DNA of 64,000 bases from Kitasatospora sp. NBC_00315 (GCF_041435095.1 NZ_CP108025.1:744001-808000), one strand, 5' to 3'; positions 15,713-24,958 are shown, numbered from the stretch's first letter. Numbers and translations: made by a program. Notes: generated by a model from the letters alone, not told the origin.

Positions 15713-16956
15713 CGACCGCGACCGCCGGGCAGGTGTTCGTCCGGGACCGGCTGACCGGCATGGCGTACGGCGGTCTGGCGGTCTACGCCTACCTGCTGTA
15801 CGCCCTCGGCCCACTGCTCCCCCTGCTGCGCCAGGACCTGCGGGTCGGCTACACGGTGATGAGCCTGCACTCGACGGCCTTCGCGGCCGGAGCCGTGCTC
15901 ACCAACCTGCTGTTCGAGCGGCTCCGGGGGCGCGCCGGCCACCGCCGGCTGTACTGGGTGGCGGCCGGCGGCCTGGCCCTCGGGTCGGTGCTGCTGGCCG
16001 CCGGGTCGACCGTCGCGGTCACACTGACCGCCGCGGTGGTCGGCGGGATCAGCGGCTCGCTCCTGCAGACCACCGCGCTCGCCGCCCTCGCCGAGCACCA
16101 CGGACGGCTGCGTGAGCGCGCCCTCGTCGAGGCGAACGCCGGCGCCAGCGCCACCGCCCTGGTCGCACCGCTGGCCATCGGGGTCCTCCAGGGCGCCGGC
16201 GCCGCCTGGAACTGGAGCCTGCTCCTGCCGCCGGCGGCGGTCGCCGTGATGTACGTGCTGTTCCGCCGGGAGCCCCTGCGGCCCCGGAGCCCCGCCGACG
16301 ACGCACCGGGCGGGGCCACCGGCCCCGGGGGGCGGCTGCCCGCCGTCTTCTGGATCCGAGGGGCGCTGTGCGGCGTCGTGGTCGGCGCGGAGTTCTGCCT
16401 GGTCTTCTACGGCTCGCCCCAGCTGACCGGTGCCGTCGGCCTGACCACCGGTCAGGCCGGAGCGGCGATGGGCCTCTTCTACGCCGGCGAGCTGATCGGG
16501 CGGCTGGCCGGGAGCCGCCTGACCGGCGCCGCCGGCCGGCCGGTGCCCCGCCTGGTACTCGGGGCCCTGGCCGTCGGCGGAGCCGGCTTCCTGCTCCTGT
16601 GGACCGCCGGCAGCGCCTGGACCGCTCTGGCCGGCCTCTTCGTCGCCGGTCTCGGCATCGCCAACCTCTTTCCGCTCACCCTCTCGCTCGCGGTGGGCGC
16701 CGCCCCGGGGCGGACGGGCCGCGCCACGGCGCACGTCCAACTGCTCGTCGGCACCGCCATCATGATCGCGCCGCTGCTGCTCGGCTCCCTATCGGACCGG
16801 ATCGGCGTCCGACTCGCCTTCGGCGTCGCGGGACTCCTCCTCCTGCTCGCCCTCGTACTCCTGCGCCTGGGCACCGGATCCACGCCCGGGACCGTACCCG
16901 CACCCCGGGCCGCCGCCCCGCACGCCGAACCCCAAGGAGTGACGGAACCATGCTGA
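15709..16956 (+). CDS. MFS transporter of the sugar island
   Basis: A 415-residue membrane protein with about 12 hydrophobic segments and no large extracellular domain, typical of major facilitator uptake or exchange carriers. The loop after helix 2 carries LFERLRGRAGHRR in place of the classical GxLaDrxGrR pattern, and a related loop recurs before helix 8. The position between a dehydrogenase and a glycoside hydrolase with overlapping reading frames argues for uptake of the substrate the hydrolase acts on (inference). It starts with GTG at 15709 and overlaps the next gene by 7 nt. Confidence 0.8.
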   Translation: MTTATAGQVFVRDRLTGMAYGGLAVYAYLLYALGPLLPLLRQDLRVGYTVMSLHSTAFAAGAVLTNLLFERLRGRAGHRRLYWVAAGGLALGSVLLAAGSTVAVTLTAAVVGGISGSLLQTTALAALAEHHGRLRERALVEANAGASATALVAPLAIGVLQGAGAAWNWSLLLPPAAVAVMYVLFRREPLRPRSPADDAPGGATGPGGRLPAVFWIRGALCGVVVGAEFCLVFYGSPQLTGAVGLTTGQAGAAMGLFYAGELIGRLAGSRLTGAAGRPVPRLVLGALAVGGAGFLLLWTAGSAWTALAGLFVAGLGIANLFPLTLSLAVGAAPGRTGRATAHVQLLVGTAIMIAPLLLGSLSDRIGVRLAFGVAGLLLLLALVLLRLGTGSTPGTVPAPRAAAPHAEPQGVTEPC

Positions 16957-18281
16957 CCGGCACCATCGGCTCTCTCGCCGCCGACACCGCGCGCGACACA
17001 CTGCGCGCCAACCGCAGGAGCGGTTACTCCAAGGGCGCCCAGCGGCGCTACGACTTCACCTGCCCCTCCCCCGAGACGTACCCCTTCCAGTGGGCGTGGG
17101 ACAGCAGTTACCACGCCATCGCGCTGACCCACACCGACACCCGCCGGGCCCGTGAGGAACTGCGCTCCCTGGTCGGCGCGGTCACCCCGTCCGGGTTCCT
17201 GCCGCACATGGTCCTGTGGCAGGACGAGCTGCGGGCGAGCGCCACGGCCGAGTTCAGGATCGACGTCTGGGAGGGGTGGCGGTCGGTCACCATCGCCCCG
17301 CCGGTGGTCGCCCGGTCCCTGGAGCGCGTGTACGCCGCCACCGGGGACCTGCTGTGGCTGCGCAGGGTCCTGCCGCCGGTGCTCGCCTTCTTCGGCTGGC
17401 TGAAGGAGCACCGCACCAGCCCGGCCACCGGCCTGATCGAGATCTACCAGCCCGACGAATCGGGCCTCGACTGCAGCCCCAAGTACGATGCCGCGCTGGG
17501 TATCCAGGACCTGCCGCAGTCCGCCGTCCACGGCGGCTGGCACGCCGCCATGCGTACCCTGATCGATTCGTACTCCACCGGACGCACCCCGGAGTCGCCG
17601 CTGCGCACCCGGGACCGCTTCGTCTGGAACGACGTCCTGCTCAACACCGTCTACGCCGACGGGCTCGCCTGCCTGTCCCGGCTGGCCAGGATCGCCGGCC
17701 TGCCCGAACGGACGGCCGGGCGCCTCGCCGAGGACGCCGGCGCCATCGGCGCTGCCCTGGTGAGGCACTGCTGGGACGAGGCCACCGGCGCCTTCTACGA
17801 CATCGACCTGGTGGCCGGCCGGCGGGTGGAGATCCTCACGGCCGGCTCTCTGTTCCCCATCCTGCTCGACTCCGTGCCCCGCGCGACGGCGGAGCGCGTG
17901 ATCGAGCAACACCTTTTGAACGAACGGGAGTTCTGGCGCCCGTATCCGATTCCCAGCGTCGCCGCGACGGAGCCCTCCTACGACCCGACCTTCGCCACCG
18001 GGGCCATCTTCCGCGGATCGAGCTGGGTCAACCTCAACTGGTACCTGTACTGGGGCCTGCGGGGGCGCGGCTACCACGCCGAGGCCCGGACGCTCGCCGA
18101 CCGCACCTGCGAACTCGTCGCCTCCTGCGGCACCCGGGAGTGCTACGGCCCGGAGGAGCCCACCGGGCACGGCGCCCGCTCCTTCGGCTGGAGTTCGCTC
18201 GTCCTGGACCTCGTCGCGGCCGAGGGCCTGGACGCCGGGAGCGCAACCGACGGCGGCCCGACCGACCCGGACCGGGGCTGA
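16950..18281 (+). CDS. Cytosolic GH63-like glycoside hydrolase (MGH1-like, (alpha/alpha)6 barrel)
   Basis: A 443-residue protein with no signal peptide. The segment YPFQWAWDSSYH, with D51, matches the acid-residue region of bacterial GH63 enzymes such as glucosylglycerate and mannosylglycerate hydrolases. The C-terminal CYGPEEPTGHGARSFGWSSL corresponds to the second catalytic region of clan GH-G. The length is close to those hydrolases (about 440-450). It should cleave an imported alpha-glycoside in the cytosol. The ATG at 16950 overlaps the transporter stop and follows AAGGAG. Only 2 nt separate it from the following oxidoreductase. The exact glycoside is not readable from sequence. Confidence 0.8.
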   Translation: MLTGTIGSLAADTARDTLRANRRSGYSKGAQRRYDFTCPSPETYPFQWAWDSSYHAIALTHTDTRRAREELRSLVGAVTPSGFLPHMVLWQDELRASATAEFRIDVWEGWRSVTIAPPVVARSLERVYAATGDLLWLRRVLPPVLAFFGWLKEHRTSPATGLIEIYQPDESGLDCSPKYDAALGIQDLPQSAVHGGWHAAMRTLIDSYSTGRTPESPLRTRDRFVWNDVLLNTVYADGLACLSRLARIAGLPERTAGRLAEDAGAIGAALVRHCWDEATGAFYDIDLVAGRRVEILTAGSLFPILLDSVPRATAERVIEQHLLNEREFWRPYPIPSVAATEPSYDPTFATGAIFRGSSWVNLNWYLYWGLRGRGYHAEARTLADRTCELVASCGTRECYGPEEPTGHGARSFGWSSLVLDLVAAEGLDAGSATDGGPTDPDRG

Positions 18282-18283
18282 CC

Positions 18284-19270
18284 ATGGCCAACTGGGGATT
18301 TCTCGGGGCCGGCTCGATCGCCGGATCGAGCCTCGCGCCCGCCGTGCACGCCTGCCGCGGAGCCACCCTGCACTCGGTGGCCTCCGCCGGCCCGGAGCGC
18401 GCCCGCGCGCTGCGCCCACTGCGGACCCACACCTCCTACCAGGAGTTGCTCGACGACGAGGACGTCGAGATCGTCTACGTCGCCCTCCACAACAGCGCCC
18501 ACCGCCGGTGGGCCGAGCGGGCGCTGCTGGCCGGCAAGCACGTCCTGTGCGAGAAGCCCCTCGGCCTGTCCGCGGCCGAGGTCGACGCCATGATCGACAC
18601 CTCGGCCCGGACCGGCCGACTGCTGGTCGAAGCGGCCTGGAACCGCTGGCACCCGCGCACCCGGGCGATGGAGGACCTGCTCGCGGCCGGCTCCGTCGGT
18701 ACCGTCACCGAGGTGACCGCCCGGTTCGACGGCCTGGCTCCCGCCCCCGGGAACTACCGCCACGACCCCGCCCTCGGCGGCGGCGCCCTGTACGACGTCG
18801 GCTACTACGCCGTCTCCGCCACCCTGGCCGCGTTCGGCTGGCGCACCCCGCGCGTCACCCGGGCCGTACAGGAGTACTGGTATCCCGGCTCGGCCGACCG
18901 CGCGGCCGCGTTCCGGCTCGAATTCCCCGGCCGGGGCTCCGCCGAGATCCGCTGCTCGCTCGTCGGCGACGTCGCCGAGGAGTTCACCGTCACCGGCACG
19001 GCGGGCGTGCTCGGCCTCTCGGCCCCGGCCTTCTGCGCGGGCGCCGCCCCCTCCAGGCTCACGGGTGGCGACGGGGTGACCAGGGTGTTCCCGGCCGTCG
19101 ACCCGTACCGGCTGATGGTCCAGGCCGTGGAGGACGCCGTCGCGGGGCGCCCCCACCACCTCGTCCCGCTCGAACAGACCCGGGCCGTCGCGGCCACGCT
19201 CGACGCCGTCCGCAGCGCCTGCGGGCCCGCGCCGGTGGGGGTCGGCGCCGCCAACGGGCCCCTGGGCTGA
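18284..19270 (+). CDS. Gfo/Idh/MocA family NAD(P)-dependent oxidoreductase
   Basis: A 328-residue cytosolic enzyme. The N-terminal Rossmann fold has GFLGAGSIAGSS at residues 5-16, and the family lysine motif EKPLG is at residues 90-94 (K91 predicted catalytic). The second half forms the open beta-sheet domain, with GGALYDVGYYAVSA as the usual substrate-side segment. Members oxidise or reduce a hydroxyl on sugars, inositols or sugar derivatives. It is the last gene of the coupled run. Together with the zinc dehydrogenase it gives the island two carbohydrate redox enzymes. Confidence 0.88.
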   Translation: MANWGFLGAGSIAGSSLAPAVHACRGATLHSVASAGPERARALRPLRTHTSYQELLDDEDVEIVYVALHNSAHRRWAERALLAGKHVLCEKPLGLSAAEVDAMIDTSARTGRLLVEAAWNRWHPRTRAMEDLLAAGSVGTVTEVTARFDGLAPAPGNYRHDPALGGGALYDVGYYAVSATLAAFGWRTPRVTRAVQEYWYPGSADRAAAFRLEFPGRGSAEIRCSLVGDVAEEFTVTGTAGVLGLSAPAFCAGAAPSRLTGGDGVTRVFPAVDPYRLMVQAVEDAVAGRPHHLVPLEQTRAVAATLDAVRSACGPAPVGVGAANGPLG

Positions 19271-19476
19271 CCGGTCGGCCGTTCGGTCCCTCGGCCGGGT
19301 GACCGGTCGGCCGTGGGCCGGCCGGTCGACCGTGGCCGGCCGGCTCGGTGCTCCACGGCGGTCGCGGCCCGATACCCCGGGCCGACCCCGTCCACGAACA
19401 CCGCGTCGGAGCTGGAGTGGCCGGTGCGCAGCTCCAGGATCTCCCGGTAGGCGGGCGAGCAGCCCCGGCCTGCGAC

Positions 19477-21702
19477 TCAGCCGTTTCGGGCCGCCTCCGG
19501 TCCGGTGATCCGCCGGAGCAGGGGCAGCGTCGAGGCGATGATCCCGAGCGACGCCGCCAGCCCCAGGGCCACCAGGGCGTAGTACCCGACGCCCGGCGAC
19601 ACCAGCTCGTAGTGCATCTGCGCCCGGAGGAACAGATCCGCCGCCAGCAGGCCCGTACCGGTGGCGACCAGCGCCACCACCAGCAGCGGCAGCGCGCTCT
19701 CCAGGCCGATCACCCGCTGCAGCAGCCTCAGCGGGGCGCCGGTGAGCCGGAGCATCGCGAAGGGGCGCCTGCGGTCCGACAGGCCCGCCACCACGCTCAC
19801 CGCGAGGCTGCAGCCGGCGATCGGCAGCGTGGTCAGGAGCACCACGTTCGCCAGCTGGCGCCAACCGGCCAGCTCCCGCTGCGCGGCGGAGCCCCAGTCC
19901 TCGACGGTCCTGGACATGTAGCCCGGATAGGCGCGGGTCAGGACGGTCCTGGTCCGTTCCATCGCCGCCGTCGAGCCGTCGGTGGTCGCGTAGAGCATCT
20001 GGACCGGCAGTTGCGCGAGGGCCTGCGTCGAGATCGGCGCAGCCGGCCACTCCTTGTCCGGCGTGGCCCGCAGATCGAGGAAGCCGGCCAGCGGGACGGC
20101 GGCGACGCTCGCCCCCGCCGCGCAGTGGCCGACCGCCGGAGTCAGCGCCAGGTCCGAGCAGAGCACCAGCCCGGGCGCCCAATGGCCGCGGGGATCCACG
20201 TCCAGGGAGATCCGGCCGGGGTTGGCGTGCACCACTGCCAGCCCCACGGAGCCGGGCACCGCGCGCACGGTGGCCAGCACCTGCTCCGGCACGGTGGCCG
20301 CCATCGGCGGTTCGTCCAGCAGTGCGCCGTGCTGCACCGCCGTCCGGGTCAGCGCGTCACCGCCGAGCCCGCCGCGTTGCACGTTGATGGTGCCGATGAT
20401 GCCGACCGTCGCACTGGTGACGAACAGGGCGAGCACGAGGCCGCTGACCGAACGGAACCCCGCCTTCGGGTCGTCCGCCAACCGCCGAACGGCGATCAGT
20501 GTGGCCGGTCGACCGGTGCGCCGGGCCACCGCCCGCGCGGTCGCCATCGTGAGCCACGGCCCGGCGATCACCAGGCCCGCCATGATCATCAGGAATCCGG
20601 TGAGGAACGCGGCGGTCTGCCCGTTCGTGCTGGGCGGGCGCCGCCCGACGAAGCAGGCGAGCTCGGCGAGACCGGCGAGCAGGAGGATCAGCCGCCGGGC
20701 CCGGGGCGGACGCGGGGTCACCCGGCGGGTGACCCCCAGCGGAGAGACGGTGACCCGCCGCAGCGCGAGCCGGGCCGCCGCGGCGGCCGCCACCGGGACG
20801 CCCAGCGCCACCGCCAGGGCCTGTGTGCCACTGATCGTCAGATCGCCGACGAAGAAGCGGTCACCGGTGAACGGGACGGTCGCCACGACCGGCCGGAGCA
20901 GGAGGAAGAGTCCGAAGCCGATGACGGTCCCGGCCACGGCCGCCACCGTCGACTCGACGGCGGAGATCACCGAGATCTGCGCCGGTGTGGCACCCACCAG
21001 CCGCATCGCGGCGAACCGCTGCTCCCGGCGGGCCGCGGACAGGCGGGTCGCGGTGCCGATGAAGATGAGCACCGGGAAGATCAGCGCACCGGCCACCACC
21101 GAGAGGATGAGCGTCATGGCGTCGCCGCGCACTCCCGAACCGAGGCAGTCCTGGCAGTCGGCGGGGAGCGTGGTGGAGATGGCGGTGACGGTCCTGGCGC
21201 CGGGAAGGTCCTTGATCTCCTCCGGCGTGCGACCGATGACGGCGACCAGCGAGTCCGGTGACTGCAGGGCAGCGCCGGCGAGTTCACCCGCCAGCGTCCC
21301 CGGGAACCGGTCGGCGAGCTGGGCCGCCGGGGTCGCGCGGATCAGCGCGGCCAGGCCCGGCGACGCGTAGTACTCGCCGGCGGCCGGCACCTTCGTGAGC
21401 CCCGGCGGGACGGGGGCGGTGGGCCCCGTCGCGGCGACGTCCGCCTCGAACAGGGAGCGCCCGTCGTAGTTGTCCTCGTGTCCCCTCCACCAGAGCGGGT
21501 CCACCGGGGCCGTCTGCGCGTTCTGCACCGAACCGGTGTTGAACCACAACTGACGTTCGTTGGCGCGGCCCACGGCGTTGATGGCGGCCAGCGTCGACAG
21601 CAGGAGGGCCACGCCGACCGCCACCGCGGCGGCGATGACCACCAGTCGGGCCACCGCCTCCCGCCCGCCGCTGACCGAGAGGCGCAGTGCGAAGCGGATC
21701 AC
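19477..21702 (-). CDS. FtsX-like ABC transporter permease
   Basis: A 741-residue membrane protein with an N-terminal transmembrane helix (VVIAAAVAVGVALLL), a large extracellular MacB-like segment, and two FtsX-type groups of helices, ending in the family-typical RRITGPEAARNG. Two cysteines in DCQDCLG may form a disulfide outside. It is the partner of the adjacent ATPase, whose stop overlaps its GTG start by 4 nt. Such transporters export peptides or lipids, or act mechanically; resistance to membrane-active antibiotics is common for PadR-linked copies. Some 200 nt of repetitive GACCGGTCGGCC-like sequence follow the stop. Confidence 0.88.
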   Translation of the reverse strand: MIRFALRLSVSGGREAVARLVVIAAAVAVGVALLLSTLAAINAVGRANERQLWFNTGSVQNAQTAPVDPLWWRGHEDNYDGRSLFEADVAATGPTAPVPPGLTKVPAAGEYYASPGLAALIRATPAAQLADRFPGTLAGELAGAALQSPDSLVAVIGRTPEEIKDLPGARTVTAISTTLPADCQDCLGSGVRGDAMTLILSVVAGALIFPVLIFIGTATRLSAARREQRFAAMRLVGATPAQISVISAVESTVAAVAGTVIGFGLFLLLRPVVATVPFTGDRFFVGDLTISGTQALAVALGVPVAAAAAARLALRRVTVSPLGVTRRVTPRPPRARRLILLLAGLAELACFVGRRPPSTNGQTAAFLTGFLMIMAGLVIAGPWLTMATARAVARRTGRPATLIAVRRLADDPKAGFRSVSGLVLALFVTSATVGIIGTINVQRGGLGGDALTRTAVQHGALLDEPPMAATVPEQVLATVRAVPGSVGLAVVHANPGRISLDVDPRGHWAPGLVLCSDLALTPAVGHCAAGASVAAVPLAGFLDLRATPDKEWPAAPISTQALAQLPVQMLYATTDGSTAAMERTRTVLTRAYPGYMSRTVEDWGSAAQRELAGWRQLANVVLLTTLPIAGCSLAVSVVAGLSDRRRPFAMLRLTGAPLRLLQRVIGLESALPLLVVALVATGTGLLAADLFLRAQMHYELVSPGVGYYALVALGLAASLGIIASTLPLLRRITGPEAARNG

Positions 21703-22385
21703 GAGGCCACCCGCCCCACCGAGAGCGCGGTCGCCGTGCCGTCCCGGACGATGGCCTCACGATCGGCGTACGCGGCCACCCGGGGCTCGTGGGTGACCAG
21801 GATGACGGTGGTGCCCTGCTCCCGGGCGGCACCGACCATCAGGTCCATCACCTGCTCACCGGTGAGCGAGTCGAGCGCGCCGGTCGGCTCGTCCGCGAAC
21901 AGCACCTGCGGTCGCGCCACCAGGCCCCGGGCGAGGGCGACGCGCTGCGCCTGACCGCCCGACAGTTCGCCGGAGCGGCGTTTCTCCAGGCCGTCCAGCC
22001 CGAGTCTGGCGAACCACGGCCGGGCCTCGGCGAGCGCGGCGGCCCGCCGTGCGCCGCCCAGCAGCAGCGGCAGGGCGATGTTCTCCTCGGCGCTCAGCTC
22101 GGGGACGAGCTGGCCGAACTGGAAGACGAAGCCGAACCGGTCGCGCCGCAGGGCACTGCGCTCGCCCTCGTTCATGGTGTCGACCCGCCGGCCGTCGAAG
22201 TGCACCTCGCCCGCGTCGGGGGTGAGGATTCCGGCCAGGCAGTGCAGCAGGGGCGACTTGCCGGAGCCGCTGGGCCCCATGATCGCGAGCACCTCGCCGC
22301 GCTCCACCGCGAGGCTCGCGCCGCGCAGGGCCGGGGTCTCGCCGAAGGCGAGTTCGATGGCGCGGGCCTCTATCAGCGAGCTCAT
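21699..22385 (-). CDS. ABC transporter ATP-binding protein (LolD/MacB type)
   Basis: A 228-residue ATPase with Walker A GPSGSGKSPLLH, signature LSGGQAQRVALARGL, Walker B VLFADEPTGALD and a switch His in VTHEPRVAAYAD. Walker A has Pro in place of the usual Ser/Thr after GKS (GKSP where GKST is expected), but the Ser that contacts magnesium is kept. The start MSSLIEARAIELAF at 22385 overlaps the PadR stop by 4 nt (ATGA), giving a three-gene coupled operon: padR-type regulator, ATPase, permease. Confidence 0.9.
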   Translation of the reverse strand: MSSLIEARAIELAFGETPALRGASLAVERGEVLAIMGPSGSGKSPLLHCLAGILTPDAGEVHFDGRRVDTMNEGERSALRRDRFGFVFQFGQLVPELSAEENIALPLLLGGARRAAALAEARPWFARLGLDGLEKRRSGELSGGQAQRVALARGLVARPQVLFADEPTGALDSLTGEQVMDLMVGAAREQGTTVILVTHEPRVAAYADREAIVRDGTATALSVGRVAS

Positions 22386-22906
22386 GGCCGCACCTCCGCT
22401 GCCAGTGCGTCCAACCGGGCGGCGGTCAGGTCGATCCACCGCAGGTCGGCTTCCAGATGGAACAGTCCGTGGTCGGCGAGCAGCGCGTCGACCAGCTTGC
22501 CGTTGCGCCGCAGCTCCGTCAGTTCGCGCATCCGCTGCAGGTGGGCGGCGCGCTGGGTGTCGAGGTACCGCTCGGCGTCCCGGCCGAGCATCAGGGCCAG
22601 CACCACCTTGGTGAACAGCACCGACTGCAGGTTGGGCTCCGGCGCGACGGGGTCGGTGAGCCAGTGCTCGAACTCGGTCACGCCCGCTTCGGTGATGACG
22701 TAGCGCTTGCGGTCCGGTCCGTCGCCCGGCTCCGCCTCGCCCACCACGACCTTGCCGTCGCGGGCCAGTCGGCCGAGCGTGGAGTACACCTGGCCGTACG
22801 GCAGGGGCTTACCCCGGCCGAAGACGGCGTCGTAGTCGCGCTTGAGGTCGTAGCCATGGCTGGGCTCTCGCTCCAGCAGCCCGAGAAGGGTCAGGGGAAC
22901 ACTCAT
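22382..22906 (-). CDS. PadR-family transcriptional regulator
   Basis: A 174-residue regulator with an N-terminal winged helix (MSVPLTLLGLLEREPSHGYDL, PLPYGQVYSTLGRLARDG, KRKYVITEAG-like wing) and a C-terminal Vir-type helical dimerisation arm. The ATG at 22906 is used; the longer reading upstream runs through the operator. It is the first gene of the export operon and probably represses it until the exported toxicant binds. Confidence 0.9.
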   Translation of the reverse strand: MSVPLTLLGLLEREPSHGYDLKRDYDAVFGRGKPLPYGQVYSTLGRLARDGKVVVGEAEPGDGPDRKRYVITEAGVTEFEHWLTDPVAPEPNLQSVLFTKVVLALMLGRDAERYLDTQRAAHLQRMRELTELRRNGKLVDALLADHGLFHLEADLRWIDLTAARLDALAAEVRP

Positions 22907-22915
22907 GAGAGGACC

Positions 22916-22947
22916 ATACACCGGATGTATACCTCGGGTGTATACCC
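22916..22947 (-). promoter_or_regulatory. PadR-type operator upstream of the export operon
   Basis: ATACA-N5-TGTAT (22916-22930) is followed at once by two GTATAC elements (22927-22932 and 22940-22945) flanking CTCGGGT. TGTAT/ATACA half sites are typical for PadR proteins. The block lies 10-40 nt upstream of the regulator's start. Confidence 0.6.
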
Positions 22948-22987
22948 GCGGCGAGTAAGGCAATCTGCGCACGTACGAGCGGCTCGG

Positions 22988-23080
22988 CCGGGCCCGGCAC
23001 GGTGGTGCGGCCGGGTGTCGCCGGGCCCGGCACGGTGGTGCGGCCGGGTGCGGCCCGGTGCGGGGTGTCGCCGGGCCCGG
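22988..23080. repeat. CCGGGCCCGG repeats downstream of the MFS exporter
   Basis: The palindrome CCGGGCCCGG occurs at 22988, 23021 and 23071. The first two copies lie in a 33-bp direct repeat continuing with CACGGTGGTGCGGCCGGGTG. They could act as terminators of the exporter gene, which ends at 23109. Confidence 0.55.
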
Positions 23081-23108
23081 AGTTCGCGGGCCTTCAGGAC
23101 CGAGGCGG

Positions 23109-24707
23109 CTAGCCCCGGCCGGTGGGCCCGGACGGTACGGACGTCGCCGTCGGCGCCGGCGTCGACCCGGGCTGCGCGGGCCGACGCCAGATCAGCGGCA
23201 GGAGCACCGCCGCCAGGACCGCGAGCAGGCCCGCCAGGGCGATGGCGCGCCCCGCGGCGACCGCCTCGACCTCGCGGAAGGCCGCGTTGATCGCGTCGGC
23301 GGTCGCCTGGTCGACGGAGCCGAGGATCTGGGCGGCGAGTTTGGAGTCGGTGACGGCGTTGCTCAGTTGCTGGGCGTCCGCGTCGGACAGGCCGGCCGCC
23401 TTCGCCCGGTCGAGCGCCTGGTTGGTCTCGACGGCCTGCTGGACGGCGACCGTCACGGCCACCCCGAAGGCCCCGCCGAGCATGCTGGTGACCTTGAACA
23501 TGCCCGAGGCCGTACCGGCCAGTTCCTCGGGCGGCCCGGCCACCGCGGTGTCGGAGAGCGGGATCGACATCAGGCCCAGGCCGGCCCCGAGCACCAGGAG
23601 TCCGGCGGCCAGGATCGCGTAGTCGTAGTGCCGCCCGATGCTCGCGGCGAGCAGGGTGCCGGCGCCGAGCAGCAGTACGCCGGTCACGACCGGCAGCCGG
23701 GCACCGCGCCGGGCGGAGACCCGGCCGCCGAACGGGTTGAACAGCAGGATGGTCACGGTGGACGGCAGCAGCAGGAGCCCGGCGGCCACCGGACCGTACC
23801 CGCGCACCTCCTGGAGGTAGAGCGTGAGCAGGAAGCTGACCCCGGCGAAGACGATGTTCATCACGGAGTTGGCCACCAGCGCGCCGCAGAACGGACGGGA
23901 GGAGAAGAGTCGCAGGTCCACCAGCGGGTCCCGGACGTGCTTCTCCAGCAGCACGAAGAGCCCGGCCAGCAGCAACGAACCGACCAGCAGAGCGATGATC
24001 ACCGGGTCGTCGAAGCCCTTCTCCTGCCCGGCGGTGCAGCCGTACAGCAGGCAGAACGCGGCCAGCGCGCTGGTGAACAGCCCCGGCAGGTCGACGTGCC
24101 GGGTCGCGTTCGGGTCGGTGGACTCGACGGCGGAGCGGCGCACCAGCCACAGGGCGACCAGCGCCAGCGGGGCGTTGATCCAGAACGTGGAACGCCAACC
24201 GAGGACGCCGGTGAGGATGCCGCCGACGGCCGGCCCGGCGGCCTGACCCACCCAGGCGACCGCCATCCAGGCACCGAACGCCCTCGGCTGCTCGTCCTCG
24301 GGGAACATCGGTGGGATCAGCGCCAGGGTGGCGGGCAGGATCATCGCGGCGCCGACCCCCATCGCCGCCCGGCCCACGATCATGCCGGTGACTCCCGGGA
24401 CGAACGCGGCCGCCAGCGAGATCGCGCCCATCACCAGCAGGCCGATCTCCAGCATCCGCTTGCGTCCGAACACGTCACCGAGGCGACCTGCGGCCAGCAC
24501 CAGCGCCCCGGTGGACAGACTGAAGGCGTTGTTCGCCCACTGCAGGGCGGCCAGCGAGACCGACAGCTCCCGGGAGATCGTCGGGACGGCCACCCCGAAG
24601 TCGGCGAACGACAGCCAGACCATGCCGGCCGCGACACACATCCCGGCCAGCGCCTTCCAGCGGTGTTCCGAGTAGCCGTCACGCGGTGCAGCGGTCGAAC
24701 GGGCCAT
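23109..24707 (-). CDS. MFS drug exporter of the EmrB/QacA (DHA2) type
   Basis: A 532-residue membrane protein with about 14 hydrophobic helices. Motif A appears as GRLGDVFGRKRML and the helix-5 motif as GQAAGPAVGG, both characteristic of drug:proton antiporters. A hydrophilic stretch near residues 430-480 is followed by the last helix and a short Pro/Thr-rich tail. The start MARSTAAPRDGYS at 24707 is preferred because the upstream extension is Arg/Pro-rich noise. It is a probable efflux pump for an endogenous or external toxic compound. No dedicated regulator is adjacent apart from the PadR operon downstream. Confidence 0.88.
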   Translation of the reverse strand: MARSTAAPRDGYSEHRWKALAGMCVAAGMVWLSFADFGVAVPTISRELSVSLAALQWANNAFSLSTGALVLAAGRLGDVFGRKRMLEIGLLVMGAISLAAAFVPGVTGMIVGRAAMGVGAAMILPATLALIPPMFPEDEQPRAFGAWMAVAWVGQAAGPAVGGILTGVLGWRSTFWINAPLALVALWLVRRSAVESTDPNATRHVDLPGLFTSALAAFCLLYGCTAGQEKGFDDPVIIALLVGSLLLAGLFVLLEKHVRDPLVDLRLFSSRPFCGALVANSVMNIVFAGVSFLLTLYLQEVRGYGPVAAGLLLLPSTVTILLFNPFGGRVSARRGARLPVVTGVLLLGAGTLLAASIGRHYDYAILAAGLLVLGAGLGLMSIPLSDTAVAGPPEELAGTASGMFKVTSMLGGAFGVAVTVAVQQAVETNQALDRAKAAGLSDADAQQLSNAVTDSKLAAQILGSVDQATADAINAAFREVEAVAAGRAIALAGLLAVLAAVLLPLIWRRPAQPGSTPAPTATSVPSGPTGRG

Positions 24708-24958
24708 GCGCCGGGCTCCCGAAGGTCTGGCCGGCCTCGCGCCGGGACGATCCAACCGATCATCGGGGAGCCGGGCCGTCGGCCGGCGTCCGACACCCCG
24801 GAACCGGCCGCAGCCGAGCCGGACGGCCCTGCCACCGGCCCAGCCGGACCGGGGCACGGGCCGGAGCGCGGACCGGAGCGGAGGCCGGTGCGAACCGGAG
24901 CCGAAGCGGGATCTACGATCACCTTCCAGTCACCGTGGTTCGTCCAAGGAGTATGCCG

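Noticed and set aside
19380..19476. Protein-like stretch directly after the FtsX permease stop, in the same frame (..YREILELRTGHSSSDAVFVDG..)
   Set aside because: The permease already ends with the family-typical RRITGPEAARNG. No start or ribosome binding site supports a separate gene, and the resemblance to protein may be chance.
22988..23080. Possible att site or integration scar
   Set aside because: No tRNA, integrase or phage gene is near, and the units are short palindromes rather than flanking direct repeats.
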